Positions 42,241 to 54,975 are shown, counted from the stretch's first letter. The stretch is DNA of 64,000 nt from Zygnema cylindricum (GCA_037447655.1 JBBHKE010002038.1:57237-121236); one strand, 5' to 3'. Notes: generated by a model not told the origin, from the sequence alone. Made by a program: numbers and translations.

Positions 42241-42563
42241 ATAGTACTATACAGTTTTGTGATAGGTTCGTACAGGCAGTAGATAGGAGCTGTGAGAGGG
42301 AATTAGGAAAAACTAGGACTTAAGAAAATTTAGGTAGATAGTCCTCTCTCTTTGAGAGTTTGTATAAATTGGCATCTTTGCCACCCTATAACTTATCGGC
42401 TGGTTGGCCGTTTTCAGTGATTCTTTTTGCTACGGACTCAGGGGAGTGCAGGCTGCACAAGGGTGCAGTCAAATTGTCAGTTTGCCTTCTTGAGCAAAAG
42501 TGGTCGTGGCTTAAAGTGGGTTAGTTAAACACTATCTAGAGGCTTCCTGTATTCTGTAGTCGA

Positions 42564-44203
42564 ATGGAGGACACAGAATTCCAGGTTATGGGCCCACCCT
42601 CTAGGGTGCCTACCTTCAATGGATCTGGGTTCATCTATTGGGAAGCCATGATGATGGGAGCTTTGTGTGAAAAACAATACTGGGGTATCGTGAGTGGACA
42701 GGTGAAACGTCCACCTTCGGGAATTCCACCAGGATTTGGGGGAGTAAGGTTTTCTGCAACAACGGCTGCCTCAGCGGAGGAGGCAGATGATGAAGACAGC
42801 AGTTTGTCCGAAATGGAAAAAGGGAAGGAGACACCCCTCACTCCTATTGCCACAGTATCGGGAGCGGCGACCGTGAAGATTGTGGAGAACGATACTCAAA
42901 TGTGGGAGGATGTAAACATGGCTGCCAAGAACTTCATTCTGAGGCACCTCACTCAAGGTTTGGCCACTTCTCATCTTCACATTTACAAGGAGGAGGAGTA
43001 TGGGAGAGTTTAGTGGAGATTTATAGAGCTGGAACTATTCAGGAGCTCTAGTTGGCTGAGCAAAAGCTATTGAGTTACACTTACAAAGGAGGAAAGATGT
43101 TAGATTACTGTAATGATCTTTCTTGTTTGTATATGGAAATGGAGAGTGCCGGGTGGACAGGTACAATGAAAATGAAAGTTAACACCCTTATCATGAAATT
43201 ACCAGATGAGTTCGAAAACATAGTGTACCGAGTACAGGGAATGCCTGATAGTTCATGGAAATGGAACACAGTAGTCAGGATGATACTTGTGCAGGAAAAC
43301 ACAATGGAGATTAGGAGAGGAGGAAAGAGCATTCAAGCTCTAGCAGCAGGAGGGGACCGATGGGGGAAGGACCCGAAGAAACCTTATAGAGGGGAAAGAG
43401 ATCTGTCTGGGGGACAGAGGCCCCCAAAGGGTCTTTGTCATTATTGCAAAAAGTCGCGACACTATATTGCAGATTGTGTTAAGCTATCAAAGCTGAGGCT
43501 CCAAGAGAACCATGGAGGAGGTTCTTCCGGAGGGAAGGAAAAAGCACTTGTGGTTACAAAAGTGTCAAGGAAACCGAGGATGAGTCATCTGAGGAGGATG
43601 GGGAGCTTCTTCTTCACGAGAGTCTGGAGGAGAAGGAGATCACTCGGAGGCAAAAGTGTGCCTTTGGAGCAATTCGGGAAGATCCACAGGAAGGATGGAT
43701 CATCGACTCAGGTGCATCCATGTATATGTGTCGTGATAAAGAACTCTTCACTAAGTTAAGAAAGATTCCTATTGTAGAGATAGAGTATGGGGATGGGAGA
43801 GTGGTTACTACAGATCTAGTGGGATTAGATCTGAAAGTCTTTGTGGAGGGTAAAACTTCCATACTTACATTCTCAGATGTACTTTACATTCCTCAGCTCT
43901 GTAAAAATCTTGTCTCTACTTCTGTGTTAGATGACAAAGAGTTTGATACTTTCACTAGAAAGGGAGTCTTTACAGCTAAGTATCGAGATGAAGTTTACTT
44001 TACAGCAGATAAGGGTAGCCAAGGAATGTTTAGGCTTAACTTGAGTAATGAAAAGAAGAATGCTTACTATGTTGGTGTTCCTAAGGTGATGATTTGGCAT
44101 AAGCGGTTGGGGCATGTGCATTTTGATAGGTTAAGGGAAATGAAAAAGCTTGGGGTAGTAGATGGCATTCAGTTTGGGGATAATGAAGTGATGGATGATT
44201 GTA
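42564..44203 (+). pseudogene. E4 gag, protease and integrase start (frameshifted, truncated)
   Basis: Gag starts at 42564 inside the LTR and is open to 43013 (VPTFNGSGFIYWEAMMMG, FILRHLTQGLA), then shifts frame at the HIYK position. Positions 43052-43560 continue gag with KMKVNTLIMKLPDEF and the zinc knuckle CHYCKKSRHYIADC. Another shift follows near 43570. Protease (DSGASMYMC, IVEIEYGDGRVVTT) leads into 43720-44208, which reaches the integrase zinc finger (WHKRLGHVHF) and stops after its first Cys (DDC) where satellite DNA begins. Confidence 0.85.
42584..42595 (+). promoter_or_regulatory. E4 primer binding site
   Basis: GGTTATGGGCCC directly after the LTR end CCA. It is translated in the gag frame as part of QVMGPPSR. 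Confidence 0.83.
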
Positions 44204-47200
44204 GTTAGGTTACAATTCTTGTTATCACTAACAGTTTGTGTAAGTTAGGTTACAATTCTTGTTATCACTAACAGTTTGTGTAAGTTAGGTTACAATTCTT
44301 GTTAGCGCTAACAGTTTGTGTAAGTTAGGTTACAATTCTTGTTAGCGCTAAGAGTGTGTGTTGTTTAGGTAACAATTCTTGTTAGCGCTAACAGTTTGTG
44401 TAAGTTAGGTTACAATTTTTGTTATCGCTAACAGTTTGTGTAAGTTAGGTTACAATTCCTGTTAGCGCTAACAGTTTGTGTAAGTTAGGTAACAATTCTT
44501 GTTAGTGCTAACAGTTTGTGTAAGTTAGGTTACATTTCTTGTTAGCGCTAACAATTTGTGTAAGTTAGGTTACAATTCTTGTTATCGATAACACTTTGTG
44601 TTAGTTAGGTTACAATACCTGTTAGCGCTAACTGTTTGTGTAAGTAAGGTATAGATTCTTGTTAGCGCTAACATTTTGTGTAAGCTAGGTAACAATTCCT
44701 ATTAGCTCTAACAATTTGTGTAAGTTAGGTGACAATTCTTGTTAGCGCTAACAGTTTGTGTAAGTTAGGTTACAATTCCTGTTAGCGCTAACAGTTTGTG
44801 TAAGTTGGGATAGAATTCTTGTTAGCGCGATAACAATTTTTGTTTATGCTTACAGTTTGTGTAAGTTAGGTTACAATTCTCTTTATCGCTAACACTTTGT
44901 GTAAGTTAGGTTACTATTCATGTTAGCGCTAACAGTTTGTGTAAGTTAGGTAACAATTCTTGTTAGCGCTAACAGTTTGTGTAAGTTAGGTTACTTTTCT
45001 TGTTAGCCCTAAGAGTTTGTGTAAGTTAGGTAACAATTCCTGTTAGCGCCAACATTTTGTGTAGTTTAGGTAACAATTGTTGTTAGCGATAAAAGTTTGT
45101 GTAAGTTAGGTTACAATTTCTGTTAGCGCTAATTGTTTGTGTAAGTTAGGTAACAATTCTTGTTAACGCTAACAGTTTCTGTTAGTTAGGTAACAATTCT
45201 TGTTAGCGATAACACTTTGTGAAAGTTAGGTAACAATTCATGTTAGCGCTAACACTTTGTGAAAGTTAGGTAACAATTCAGGTTAACGCTAACACTTTGT
45301 GTATTTAAATAACAATTATTGTTAGCGCTAACAGTTTATGTTAGTGAGGTTATAATTCTTGTTATTGCTAACAGTTTGTGTAAGTTAGGTTACAATTCCT
45401 GTTAGCGCTAAAAGTTTGTGTAAGTTAGGTTACAATTCCTGTTAGCGCTAACAGATTGTGAAAATTAGGCAACAATTCTTGTTAGCGCTAACAGTTTGTG
45501 TAGTTTAGGTTACAATTTTTGTTAGCGCTAACAGTTTGTGTAAGTTTGGTAATAATTTCTGTTAGCGCTAACAGTTTGTGTTGTTTAGGTTACAATTCTT
45601 GTTAGCGATAATAGTTTGTGTAAGTCACGTTACAATTCTTGTTAGCGCTAACAGTTTTTGTAAGTTTGTTTACAATTCTTGTTATCTCTAATAGTTTGTG
45701 TTAGTGAGGTTACAATTCTTCTAATCGCTAACAGTTTGTGTAAGTTAGGTTACAATTCCTGTTAGCGCTAACACTTTGTGTAGTTTAGGTAACAATTCTT
45801 GTTAGCGCTAATAGTTTGTGCAAGTTAGGTTACAATTCTTGTTATCGCTAAGAGTTTGTGTAAGTTAGGTTACAATTCTTGTAAGCGCTAACATTTTGTG
45901 TAAGCTAGGTAACAATTCCTGTTAGCGCTAACAGTTTGTGTAAGTTAGCATACAATTTTTGTTATCACTAATAGTTTGTGTTGTTTAGGTAACAATTATT
46001 GTTAGCGCTACCAGTTTCTGTAAGTTAAGTAACAATTACTGTTAGCGCTAACACTTTGTGAAAGTTAGGTAATAATTCCTGTAAGCGCGAACAGTTTGTG
46101 TAGTTTAGGTTACAATTCTAGTTAGCGCTAACAATTTGTATAAGTTAGGTTACAATTTTTGTTATCACTAATAGTTTGTGTTGTTTAGGTAACAATTATC
46201 ATTAGCGCTAGAAGTTTGTGCAAGTTAGGTTACAATTCTTGTTAACGCTAACAGTTTGTGTAAGTTAGGTAACAATTCTTCTTAGCGCTAAGAGTTTGTG
46301 TAAGCTAGGTTACATTTCTTGTTAGCGCTAACAGTTTGTGTAAGTTAGGTAACAATTCCTGTTAGCGGTAACAGTTTGTGTTGTTTAGGTAACAATTCTT
46401 GTTAGAGCTAACAGTTTGTGTAAGTTAGGATAAAATTCTTGTTATCGCTAATAGTTTATGTAAGTTAGGTTATAATTCCTGTTAGCGCTAACAGTTTGTG
46501 TAAGTTAGGTAACAATTCTTCTTAGCGCTAAGAGTTTGTGTAAGTTAGGTTACATTTCTTGTTAGCGCTAACAGTTTGTGTAAGTTAGGTAACAATTTTC
46601 ATTAGCGCTAACAGTTTCTGTTAGTTAGGTTACAATTCCTGTTAGCGCTAAAAGTTTGTGTAAGTTAGGTAAGAATTCTTGTTAGCGCTAATAGTTTGTG
46701 TAGTTTAGGTTACAAATCCTTTGTGTTAACAGTTTGTGTAAGTTAGGTTACAATTCTTGTTATCGCTAATAGTTTGTATAAATTAGGTTACAATTCGTGT
46801 TAGCTCTAACAGTTTGTGTAAGTTAGGTAAAAATTCTTGTAAGCATTAACAGTTCGTGTAAGTTAGGTTACAATTCCTGTTAACGCTAACAATTTGTGTA
46901 AGTTAGGTAACAATTCTTGTTAGTGTGAATAGTTTGTGCAGTTTAGGTTACAATTCCTTTGCGCTAACAGTTTGTGTAAGTTAGGTTACAATTATTGTTA
47001 ACGCTAACAGTTTGTGTAAGTTAGGTTACAATTCTTGTTATCGCTAACAATTTGTGTAAGTAAGGCTACTGTTCTTGTTATCGCTAACAGTTTGTTTAAG
47101 TTAGGTTACAATTCCTGTTAGCGCTAACAGTTTGTGTAAGTTAGGTAAGAATTCTTGTTAGCGCAAATAGTTTGTGTAGTTTAGGTTACAATTTCTTTGC

Positions 47201-48526
47201 CCTAACAGTTTGTGTAAGTTAGGTTACAATTCTTGTTATCGCTAATAGATTGTGTAAGTTAGGTAAAATTTCTTGTAAGCGTTAACAGTTCGTGTAAGTT
47301 AGGCTACAATTCCTGTTAGCGTTAACAATTTGTGTAAGTTAGGTATCAATTCTTGTTAGCGTGAATAGTTTGTGTAAGTTAGGATACAATCCTTGTTAGC
47401 GCTACCAGTTTGTGTAAGTTAGGTTACAATTCCTGTTAGCGCTAACAGTTTGTGTAAGTTAGGTTACAATTCTTGTTAGCGCTAACAGTTTGTGTAGTGT
47501 AGGTAACAATTCTTGTAAGCGCTAACATTTTGTGTAAGTTAGGTAACAATTCTTGTTAGCGCTTACAATTTGTCTAAGTTAGGTTACAATTCCTGTTAGC
47601 GCTAACACTTTGTGAAAGTTAGGTAACAATTCTTATTAGCGCTTATAGTTTGTGTAATTTAGGTTACAATTTTTGTTATCCCTAACAGTTTGTGTAAGTT
47701 AGGTTACAATTTTCGTTTTCGCTATTACTTTGTGTAAGTTATGTTACAATTCTTGTTAGCGCTAACAGTTTGTGTACGTTAGGGAACAATTACTGTTAAC
47801 GCTAACACTCTGTGAAAGTTAGGTGATAATTCCTATTAGCGCGAATAGTTTGTGTAGTTTAGGTTAAAATTCTTGTTAGCGCTAACAGTTTGTGTAAGTT
47901 AGGTTACAATTCCTGTTAGCGCTAACAGTTTGTGTAAGTTAGGTTACAATTCTTGTTAGCGCTAACAGTTTGTGTAAGTTAGGTTACAATTCCTGTTATC
48001 GCTAACAGTTTGTGTAAGTTAGGTTACAATTCCTGTTTGCACTAACAGTTTGTGTAAGTTAGTTCTAGATTCTTCTTTGCGCTAACAATTTGTGTTAGCT
48101 AGGTAACAATTTTTGTTAACGCTTACATTTTTTGTAGTTTAGGTAACAATTCTTGTTAGCGCTAACAGTATGTGCAAGTTAGGTTACAATTCTTGTTATC
48201 GCTAACAGTTTGTGTAAGTTAGGTTACAATTCCTATTAGCTTTAACAGTTTGTGTAAGTTAGGTAACAATTATTGTAAGTGCTAACAGTTTGTGTAAGTT
48301 AAGTTACAATTCTTGTTAGCGGTAGTAGTTTGTGTAAGTTTGGTTACAATTCCTGTTAGCGCTAACAGTTTGTATAAGTTAGGTTACAATTCTTGTTAGC
48401 GCTAACAGTTTGTGTAAGTTAGGTTACAATTCTTGTAAGCGCTAATAGTTTCTGTAAGTTAGGTAACAATTAATGTTAGCGCAAACACTTTGTGAAAGTT
48501 AGGTTATAATTCCTATTAGCGCGAAC
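44204..48526. repeat. 40-bp satellite array, left part
   Basis: About 108 head-to-tail monomers. A consensus-like unit is 44301-44340, with palindrome GTTAGCGCTAAC, then AGTTTGTGTAA, then GTTAGGTTAC. Divergence between neighbours is modest and clusters at the central CpG (AGCGCT to ATCGCT, AACGCT, AGTGCT) and at AAGTTAGGT versus AGTTTAGGT. Shortened units reading CCTTTGCGCTAAC recur (for example near 46965). The left edge abuts E4 pol; the right edge is the A4 insertion. Confidence 0.95.
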
Positions 48527-49576
48527 TGAAACTCTGAGACCTCCATAAGTCCTCAGAGTGGACAGCTTCCAAGAAGCCTCTAGGATAATCCTGACCCCTT
48601 TGTGTTTAAGCAAAAATAACTGCCACCCTGGCAAACAAAAACTCTGACCACCTGCACCCCTGTGAAGGCAAGACTCCCCTAAGTCGATAGCAAAAGAATC
48701 TCTGAATTTTCTCCCCTGAGCAGTAAGTTATGGAGGGTCAGAGTTGTTCTTTTTTACAGAAGCTCTCTGGGAGAGAGGGTCCTATCTTCTAATTTTTCTA
48801 AGTCCTATCTCTCTCACAGTCTCTATCTACTGATGTACGGAACCAATCAGAATACAGTTCCGTACGCAAAAGTACAGCTGCCGGTGTACTTTATGTACGG
48901 ATATTGTACGACATGGCCTAAATGTCCACTCGTGAAATATCTGGATTCGCTCCTTTAATCCTCGGAGATGCCGCGCTCCATTGTTACATCGCCACCTGTC
49001 ATCTGATGTGGCGATGTCCACAAACCGTCAAATTCTTCTTCCGCGATCTCGGCACAATTTCCGTCCGTCCGATTAAACTCGCATTTGATCGTAGGCGTAA
49101 TAAATACATGCGCGGTATTTGTTTCGCTTACGTAATCAATGCGCGGTATTGATTTCTTATCCATACCGCAATTCGAACTTTTACAATACCATATCTATGT
49201 ATCCCGTAAACAATTATAGTTAAATGATATATCCTACGTGTACATGTTTAAATAATTATCGTACTTTGTATTATGTAACACTTCTTCTAGACTTAAGAGC
49301 TAAGGCTACCGGCTATCTACCGTCTGCCGGCCGGCAGGTACATGGATCAAATCCTGTGGCCGGCATATATCTTTTAGATAAAATAAACCCTTTAACTAAT
49401 ATAAATTTCCCGTAAACCTCTGGATAGCCTAGGTAGCCATGGCTCTAGCTCCCTCTCCCATTTCTCAGTGACTGCGTCAAGTTTGAGAAATGGAGAGAGA
49501 AGTTAGAGGTAGACTGCCTTGGCTTCTTTATTTCTATTCAGACCTAGAAAATACTTAAAAACTATTAATTTCTACA
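48527..49576 (-). repeat. A4 3' LTR
   Basis: 1050 bp, TGAAACTCTGAG to TTAATTTCTACA, followed by a polypurine tract. Confidence 0.9.
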
Positions 49577-49593
49577 CTCACCTTATTTTCTAG
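49577..49593 (-). promoter_or_regulatory. A4 polypurine tract
   Basis: CTAGAAAATAAGGTGAG on the minus strand. One G of the usual GGGGAG has become T. Confidence 0.7.
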
Positions 49594-51196
49594 TGAATCT
49601 TTAATTTCAGACCACACTTCTCCCTTCAGTAAATTAGCTTAGGGGAAGGCACAGGTTTGGTCATCATATGTGCTACCATCTCACTATCTGGTCTGTACTC
49701 TAAACTGATTATTTTATTTTCTACTTTCTCTCTAACAAAAATGAGTCTAATGTCCATATGTTTGGCTTTGAAATGATGTTTAGGATTTGCAAAAATAGCA
49801 ATTGCTGCCTGATTATCACAAAATATTTTCTGCACACCACTCTTAAGATAACCAAGTTCACCAAGTAAAGACTTGACCCACATCAATTCTTTTACAGCAG
49901 AGCAAGAGGCCATATACTCAGCCTCCATGGTGGACTGAGCAATAACCTTTTGTTGTTTGCTACTCCAACAGCAAGCCCCATCACCCACATATAATACATA
50001 TCCAAAAGTGCATCTCCTCATCGGAGCATCACCATAACTAGCATCACTCCAAGTAGTGATGTCAGTATTCTCCCCACCCAAATGCATCCATAGATCCCTA
50101 GTTCCTATCAAGTATCTAAGGACTCTCTTAGCTGCCTCCCAATCCCTCTTAGTGGGAGCATTTAGACTTCTACTCAGCACTCCTACAGCTGCAGCTAAAT
50201 CCGGCCGAGTACAATTCATAAAATAGATAAGACTTCCCACTACTTGCCTTTAAGGAATAGTCTGCATGAACTTCTGTTCTTCAGGAGATAATTCCTCGTC
50301 TAACACTATGACTCCTTCTTCCTCACTCCCCTCACTTCCCTTCTTCAATTCCATTGGAGTTGTACAACTATTAGTTTTATCCATTTGAAATTTTTCAAGC
50401 ATGTTCCATATTGCTTCCTTTTGAGTCAATCTTATAATTTTTCTTTTTCGGTCTCTCTCTACTTGAATTCCCAAAATATATGTTGCATCCCCCATATCCT
50501 TCATTTCAAATCTTCTCTTAAGATCTGTTTTCGCTTTATTAATTTTTTCCATTGATTTACTTAAAACAAGCAAATCATCAACATAAATTGCAATAAATAT
50601 AAAACCTTCCTCATCTTCGAAAACTTTGATTGAGTGATCTGAGCTGATCCGGATATATCCCAGACCGGTAAGAAACTCATCAACTTCTTATTCCACTGTC
50701 GAGGCGCATGTTTCAAACCATAAAGAGATTTAATCAGCCGACATACCTTACTCTCCTCCCCTTCTTCCACAAACCCTTCGGGTTGTCGCAGGAAAATCTC
50801 CTCTTCTAATTCTCCATGCAAAAAGGTTGTTTTGATGTCCATCTGGTGCACTTCGATATCTTTTGCTGCTGCCAGGCTGAGAAGTATGCGGACGGAGGGA
50901 AATCTGACCACCGGGGCAAAGGTTTCCTCGTAGTCAATTCCCTCCTTTTGTGTAAATCCCTTTGCAACTAGTCGGGCCTTGTAGCGCTCGATTGTGTTAT
51001 CTGGGTTCATTTTTAATTTGAAAACCCACTTACAACCGATTGGTTTTTCGGTTAGGTGGACAATCCACCAGCACCCAAGTATCGGCTGCCATAATTGAGG
51101 CCATCTCTTCATTGATGGTTGTCTTCCACCGATTTCTTTCTAGACAAGTCATCGCCTCTCCATAAGTTTGAGGTTCATCTTGATGAGATAGTTTAG
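49594..51196 (-). pseudogene. A4 reverse transcriptase and RNase H (broken)
   Basis: Positions 51112-50561 encode the RT N-half (ERYKARLVAKGFTQKEGIDYEETF, MDIKTTFLHGELEEEIF, SLYGLKHAPRQW); a frameshift follows near 50690. The YVDD box itself reads correctly near 50570-50585 but out of that frame. Positions 50573-50250 continue RT, a stop follows at IP, and 50240-49626 encode the rest and RNase H (SDASYGDAP, MEAEYMA, FCDNQAA). The last acidic motif reads AHMMTK instead of ADMMTK, which costs a catalytic Asp. Confidence 0.85.
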
Positions 51197-53410
51197 TTAC
51201 CTTGTTATTAACCTGTTTTTCTTGCAGTCTTTTACTACTTCTGTTTCTTCGTCAAAATCTGAGGCCGTAATAGATAGTTCTCGTGGATTCTTTCGAACAA
51301 ACTCGGTTTCTCCCCTATCCCTTGATTCCGAATCAATTTCCACCATGTCTTCCGCTTCGAGTAGAGTTGTCACTGGAGTTTCCACAGCCGAGTCCTTTTC
51401 GGTCTGATTTGTACCTGCAAGAGTGTCATCTTCTCTAAAACCTGGATAGTTAGGAAGCTCAAAGTCATCAGAATTTTCTGACTCAAATCTGATTTTTACC
51501 GACTTCGTATATTTGAAGGGATCCACAGACTTTCCTTCATCCATAACTACTAGATGTTTTACTAAGATTATATCTTCCCTTTTTAGATCATAAACTCTAT
51601 ATCCTTTAACATCTTCATCATATCCTAATAAGTATCCCGGTTTTCCTTTAGGATCTAGCTTCCAATTGGACCGATCAGTATCTAGACTAAACACTTGACT
51701 GCCGAAAACCTTTAAGTGAGATATGTCTGGTTTCCGGCCTGTCCATCTCTCATAAGGTGTTTGATCTTTTATAGCTGAAGTAAGAACTCTATTTTTGAGA
51801 TAATTAGAACAGTTCATTGCTTCTGCCCAAAATCTTTTTCCTATCTTTTTATCTGACAACATACTTCTAGCACTATCACTTAGTGTTCAATTAAATCTTT
51901 CAGCTACCCCATTCTGTTCCGGATTTTCTGGAACTGTCTTTTGGTGTTGGACCCCATCTTCCCTCCGAAAATCCTCAAAGTTGTTAGAAGTATACTCTCC
52001 ACCATTGTCACTCCTTACTCTCTTGATTGGAGTTTCATGGAGTTTTTCGCTCCATGCTTTATATTGTCTAAAATAATCCTCAACTTCTAACTTGTTTTTC
52101 AAAAAATATACTCGGGAATACCGAGACCAATCATCAGTTATAGTCATCATAAATCTCTTCCCCCCCGGTGAGGGCACTCTAGCCGGTCCCCAAATATCTG
52201 TGTGTACTAGATCTAGAAGTTTTTCTCCCTTATAGATGGATGTTTTAGGAAAGGGTAATCTGTGTGCTTTACCTTGAGCACGTCCACTACAATCACTTAT
52301 ATCATCACTCTCACTGAACTGAATCCCTTCCACCACTCCCATCTTTTTCATCTCTCTTAACTTATCTAGATTCACATGCCCAAGCCTCTTATGCCACATC
52401 ATAATATCATGAACACCAGCATAATAAAGTTTCTTCATTTCATTACTTAAGATCAGCCTAAACATCCCATGGCTACCTTTCTCAGCAAAGAAATAGACAT
52501 CCTCCTCAAAACTAGCAGTAAAGACTCCTTTCCTAGTGCTAGTGAAAAAACCCTTATCATCTAATATAGATGTAGAGATAAGGTTTTTGTTCAGCCCCGG
52601 AATAAACAATACATCGGAGAATGTTAATATGGATGTCTTTCCTTCTAATAACACTTTCAGATCTACCGATCCTACAAGGGTAGTGGTGACTATCCTCCCA
52701 TCCCCGTACTCTATCTCTACGGTGGGAATCTTTCTTATCTTAGTGAACAGGTGCCTATCCTTACACATGTGCATGGAGGCACCTGAATCTATAATCCAGC
52801 CTGCTTCACCTTTCAATCCACCGTAAGCACATTTTTGCCTTCGTGGAATTTCAACCTCAGTTTTCGCCTCCAACTCCTCATCCAAAAGGAGCTCATCGTC
52901 CTCGTCCTCGGATTCCGCCTCAAGTACCTGTGTGACAAGGGCATTTTTCTTTCCTCTCGGGGTACCACCGGTCTGCCCCTCCTCTAACCGAAGCTCGGTT
53001 AGCTTAGTGCACTCTGCCATATAGTGCCCCGGTTTCTTACAAAAATGACATAAACCTTTGGGAGCCCTTGGTTCGAACTCCTCAACCTGTTTTTTTTGCT
53101 CCATACCCCCATAGTTTCCGACTGGTTTCCGGGAATCCTTGTTCCTCCAATCGGTCGCTGTTGCCAAGGCTTGGCCACTCTTTCCTCCCCTTCGGATCTC
53201 AATCGTATTCTCTCGAACGAGAATCATCCCTACCACTGAGTTCCATATCCACCTTGAGTCAGGCAAGTCTTGCACACAGTTGACTATGTTCTCGAACTCA
53301 TCAGGTAACTTCATCAGTAAACAGTTAACCTTTTCTTTTTCACTAAAAACTTTTCCCGCACTCTCTAGCTCCATGAAGAGTGTAGCAAGCTCATTGCAAA
53401 AATCCAACAT
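51197..53410 (-). pseudogene. A4 gag C-part, zinc knuckle, protease and integrase
   Basis: Positions 53410-51887 are open for 507 codons: gag MLDFCNELATLFMELESAG, knuckle CHFCKKPGHYMAEC, protease DSGASMHMC, integrase HKRLGH and the DDE core HTDIWGP, RSDNGGEYT, NGVAERFN, then a stop. The second cysteine of the integrase zinc finger is Arg (DCSGR instead of DCSGC). Positions 51862-51197 hold the integrase C-terminal region (KKIGKRFWAEAMNC, PGYLLGYDEDVKGYRVYDL). The linker reads FDEETEVVKD where other copies have the G-run and GGRRSSKR. Confidence 0.86.
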
Positions 53411-53464
53411 ATATCCCCCTTTGTATACATACTCCTTAACTTTCTAATCAGCCAACTGTTGTTG

Positions 53465-53947
53465 CTATATCGTACCACTTCGGTACATCTCTATGAGAGC
53501 CATCCAAAGATCGGATGCCCTTTCTACCTGCAAATGAGGACATGCAAGTCCTTGAGTGACATGGCGTAGGATGAAGTGCTTTGCCGCCATGTTGTTGAAG
53601 TCCAAGGTTTCAGTATCATTCTCCACGTTCCTCGGAATAGGTGACATTAATGCTAAACCAGTTGCTATTGGTGTGGTCGCCTCCTTCTCCTTTCCTTTGT
53701 CCACCACCTCTCCTTCCTTTGTTTCCTCCGTTGAAGGTGGATCCTCTTTCCTGGTGAATCTAGTTCCTCCAAACATTGGAGGAATTCTAAGACTTGATGG
53801 ACGCCCCAATCGTCCACTCACTATCCCCCAAAACCTTTTTTCGCATAGAGCTCCTATCATCATACTTTCCCAGTATATGAAGCCAGTTCAATTAAAGATT
53901 GGTACCCTAGAGGGTGGGCCCATAACTTGAAACTCTGAGACCTCCAT
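53465..53947 (-). pseudogene. A4 gag N-terminal part (early stop)
   Basis: The usual ATG in the 5' LTR and the frame through the primer site are present, but the FNG motif is followed by TGA (GGA in sister copies) near 53888. The open stretch then restarts at MMIGALCEKRFWG (53863) and runs to 53465, where QQQ of the sister copies is broken by a stop. Confidence 0.8.
53916..53927 (-). promoter_or_regulatory. A4 primer binding site
   Basis: AGTTATGGGCCC on the minus strand, one base changed from the consensus. Confidence 0.75.
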
Positions 53948-54975
53948 AAGTCCTCAGAGTAGACAGCTTCCAAGAAGCCTCTAGGATAATCCTGACCCCT
54001 TTGTGTTTAAGCAAAAATAACTGCCACCTTGGCAGACAAAAACACTGACCATTTGCACCCTTGTGAAGCCAAGACTCTCCTGAGTCGATAGCAAAAAGAA
54101 TCTCTGAATTTGCTCCCCTGAGCAGTAAGTTATGGAGGGTCAAAGTTGACCTTTTGTACCGAAGCTCTCTGGGAGAGAGGGTCCTATCTTCTAATTATTC
54201 TAAGTCCTATCTCTCTCACAGACTCTATCTACTAATGTAGGAACCAATCAGATTACAATTCCGTACGCAAAAGTATAGCTGCCGGTGTACTTTATGTACG
54301 GATATTGTACGACATGGCCTAAATGTCCACACGTGGAATATCCGGATTCGCTCCTTTTATCCTCGGAGATGTCGCGCTCCAATGTTACATCGCCACGTGT
54401 CATCCGATGTGGCGATGTCCACAAACCGCCGAATTCTTCTTCCGCGATCTCGGCGCAATTTCCGCCGTCCGATTAAACTCGCATTTGATCGTAGCCGTAA
54501 TAAAGACATGCGCGGTATTTGTTTCGCTTACGTAATCAATGCGCGGTATTGATTTCTTATCCGTACCGCAATTCGTACTTTTACAATACCATATCTATGT
54601 ATCCCGTTAACAGTTATAGTTAAATGATTTATCCTACGTGTACATGTTTAAATAATTATCGTACTATATACTATGTAACACTACTTCTAGACTTAACGGC
54701 TAAGGCTACCGGCTATCTACTGTCTGCCGGCCGGTAGGTACAGGGATCAAATCCTGTGGCCGGCATATACCTTTTAGATAAAATAAACCCTTTAACTAAT
54801 ATAAATTTCCCGTAAACCTCTGGATAGCCTAGGTAGCCATGGCTCTAGCTCCCTCTCCAATTTCTTAGTGACTGCGACAAGTTTGAGAAATGGAGAGAGA
54901 AGTTAGAGGTAGACTGCCTCGGCTTCTTTATTTCTATTCAGACCTAGAAATACTTAAAAACTATTAATTTCTACA
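53928..54975 (-). repeat. A4 5' LTR
   Basis: 1048 bp, TGAAACTCTGAG to TTAATTTCTACA. It differs from the A4 3' LTR at scattered positions, more than the A2 pair does. Confidence 0.9.

Larger units (their letters stand above)
41547..42583 (+). repeat. E4 5' LTR
   Basis: 1037 bp, TGTTGAAATAAG to AGAATTCCA. It shows the shared modules in sense orientation: U3 stem-loop 41609-41703, antisense tRNA-like block 41749-41820 and dyad 42217-42240, with the gag ATG at 42564. Confidence 0.88.
41547..44203 (+). mobile_element. E4: family-B element, plus strand, truncated by satellite
   Basis: 5' LTR 41547-42583, primer site, gag and the start of pol, then an abrupt end at about 44203 in the integrase zinc finger, where 40-bp satellite begins. 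No 3' LTR or target duplication is found in the window. It is the only element here on the plus strand. Its LTR resembles LTR X closely in the U5 half. Confidence 0.87.
48527..54975 (-). mobile_element. A4: family-A Ty1/copia element inserted in the satellite
   Basis: 6449 bp with LTRs 48527-49576 and 53928-54975. Flanks are CGAAC (48522-48526) and CAAAC (54976-54980), a 4-of-5 match that a single CpG transition explains. The satellite monomer broken on the left resumes on the right. Coding regions carry several stops, so the element is older than A2. Confidence 0.9.
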
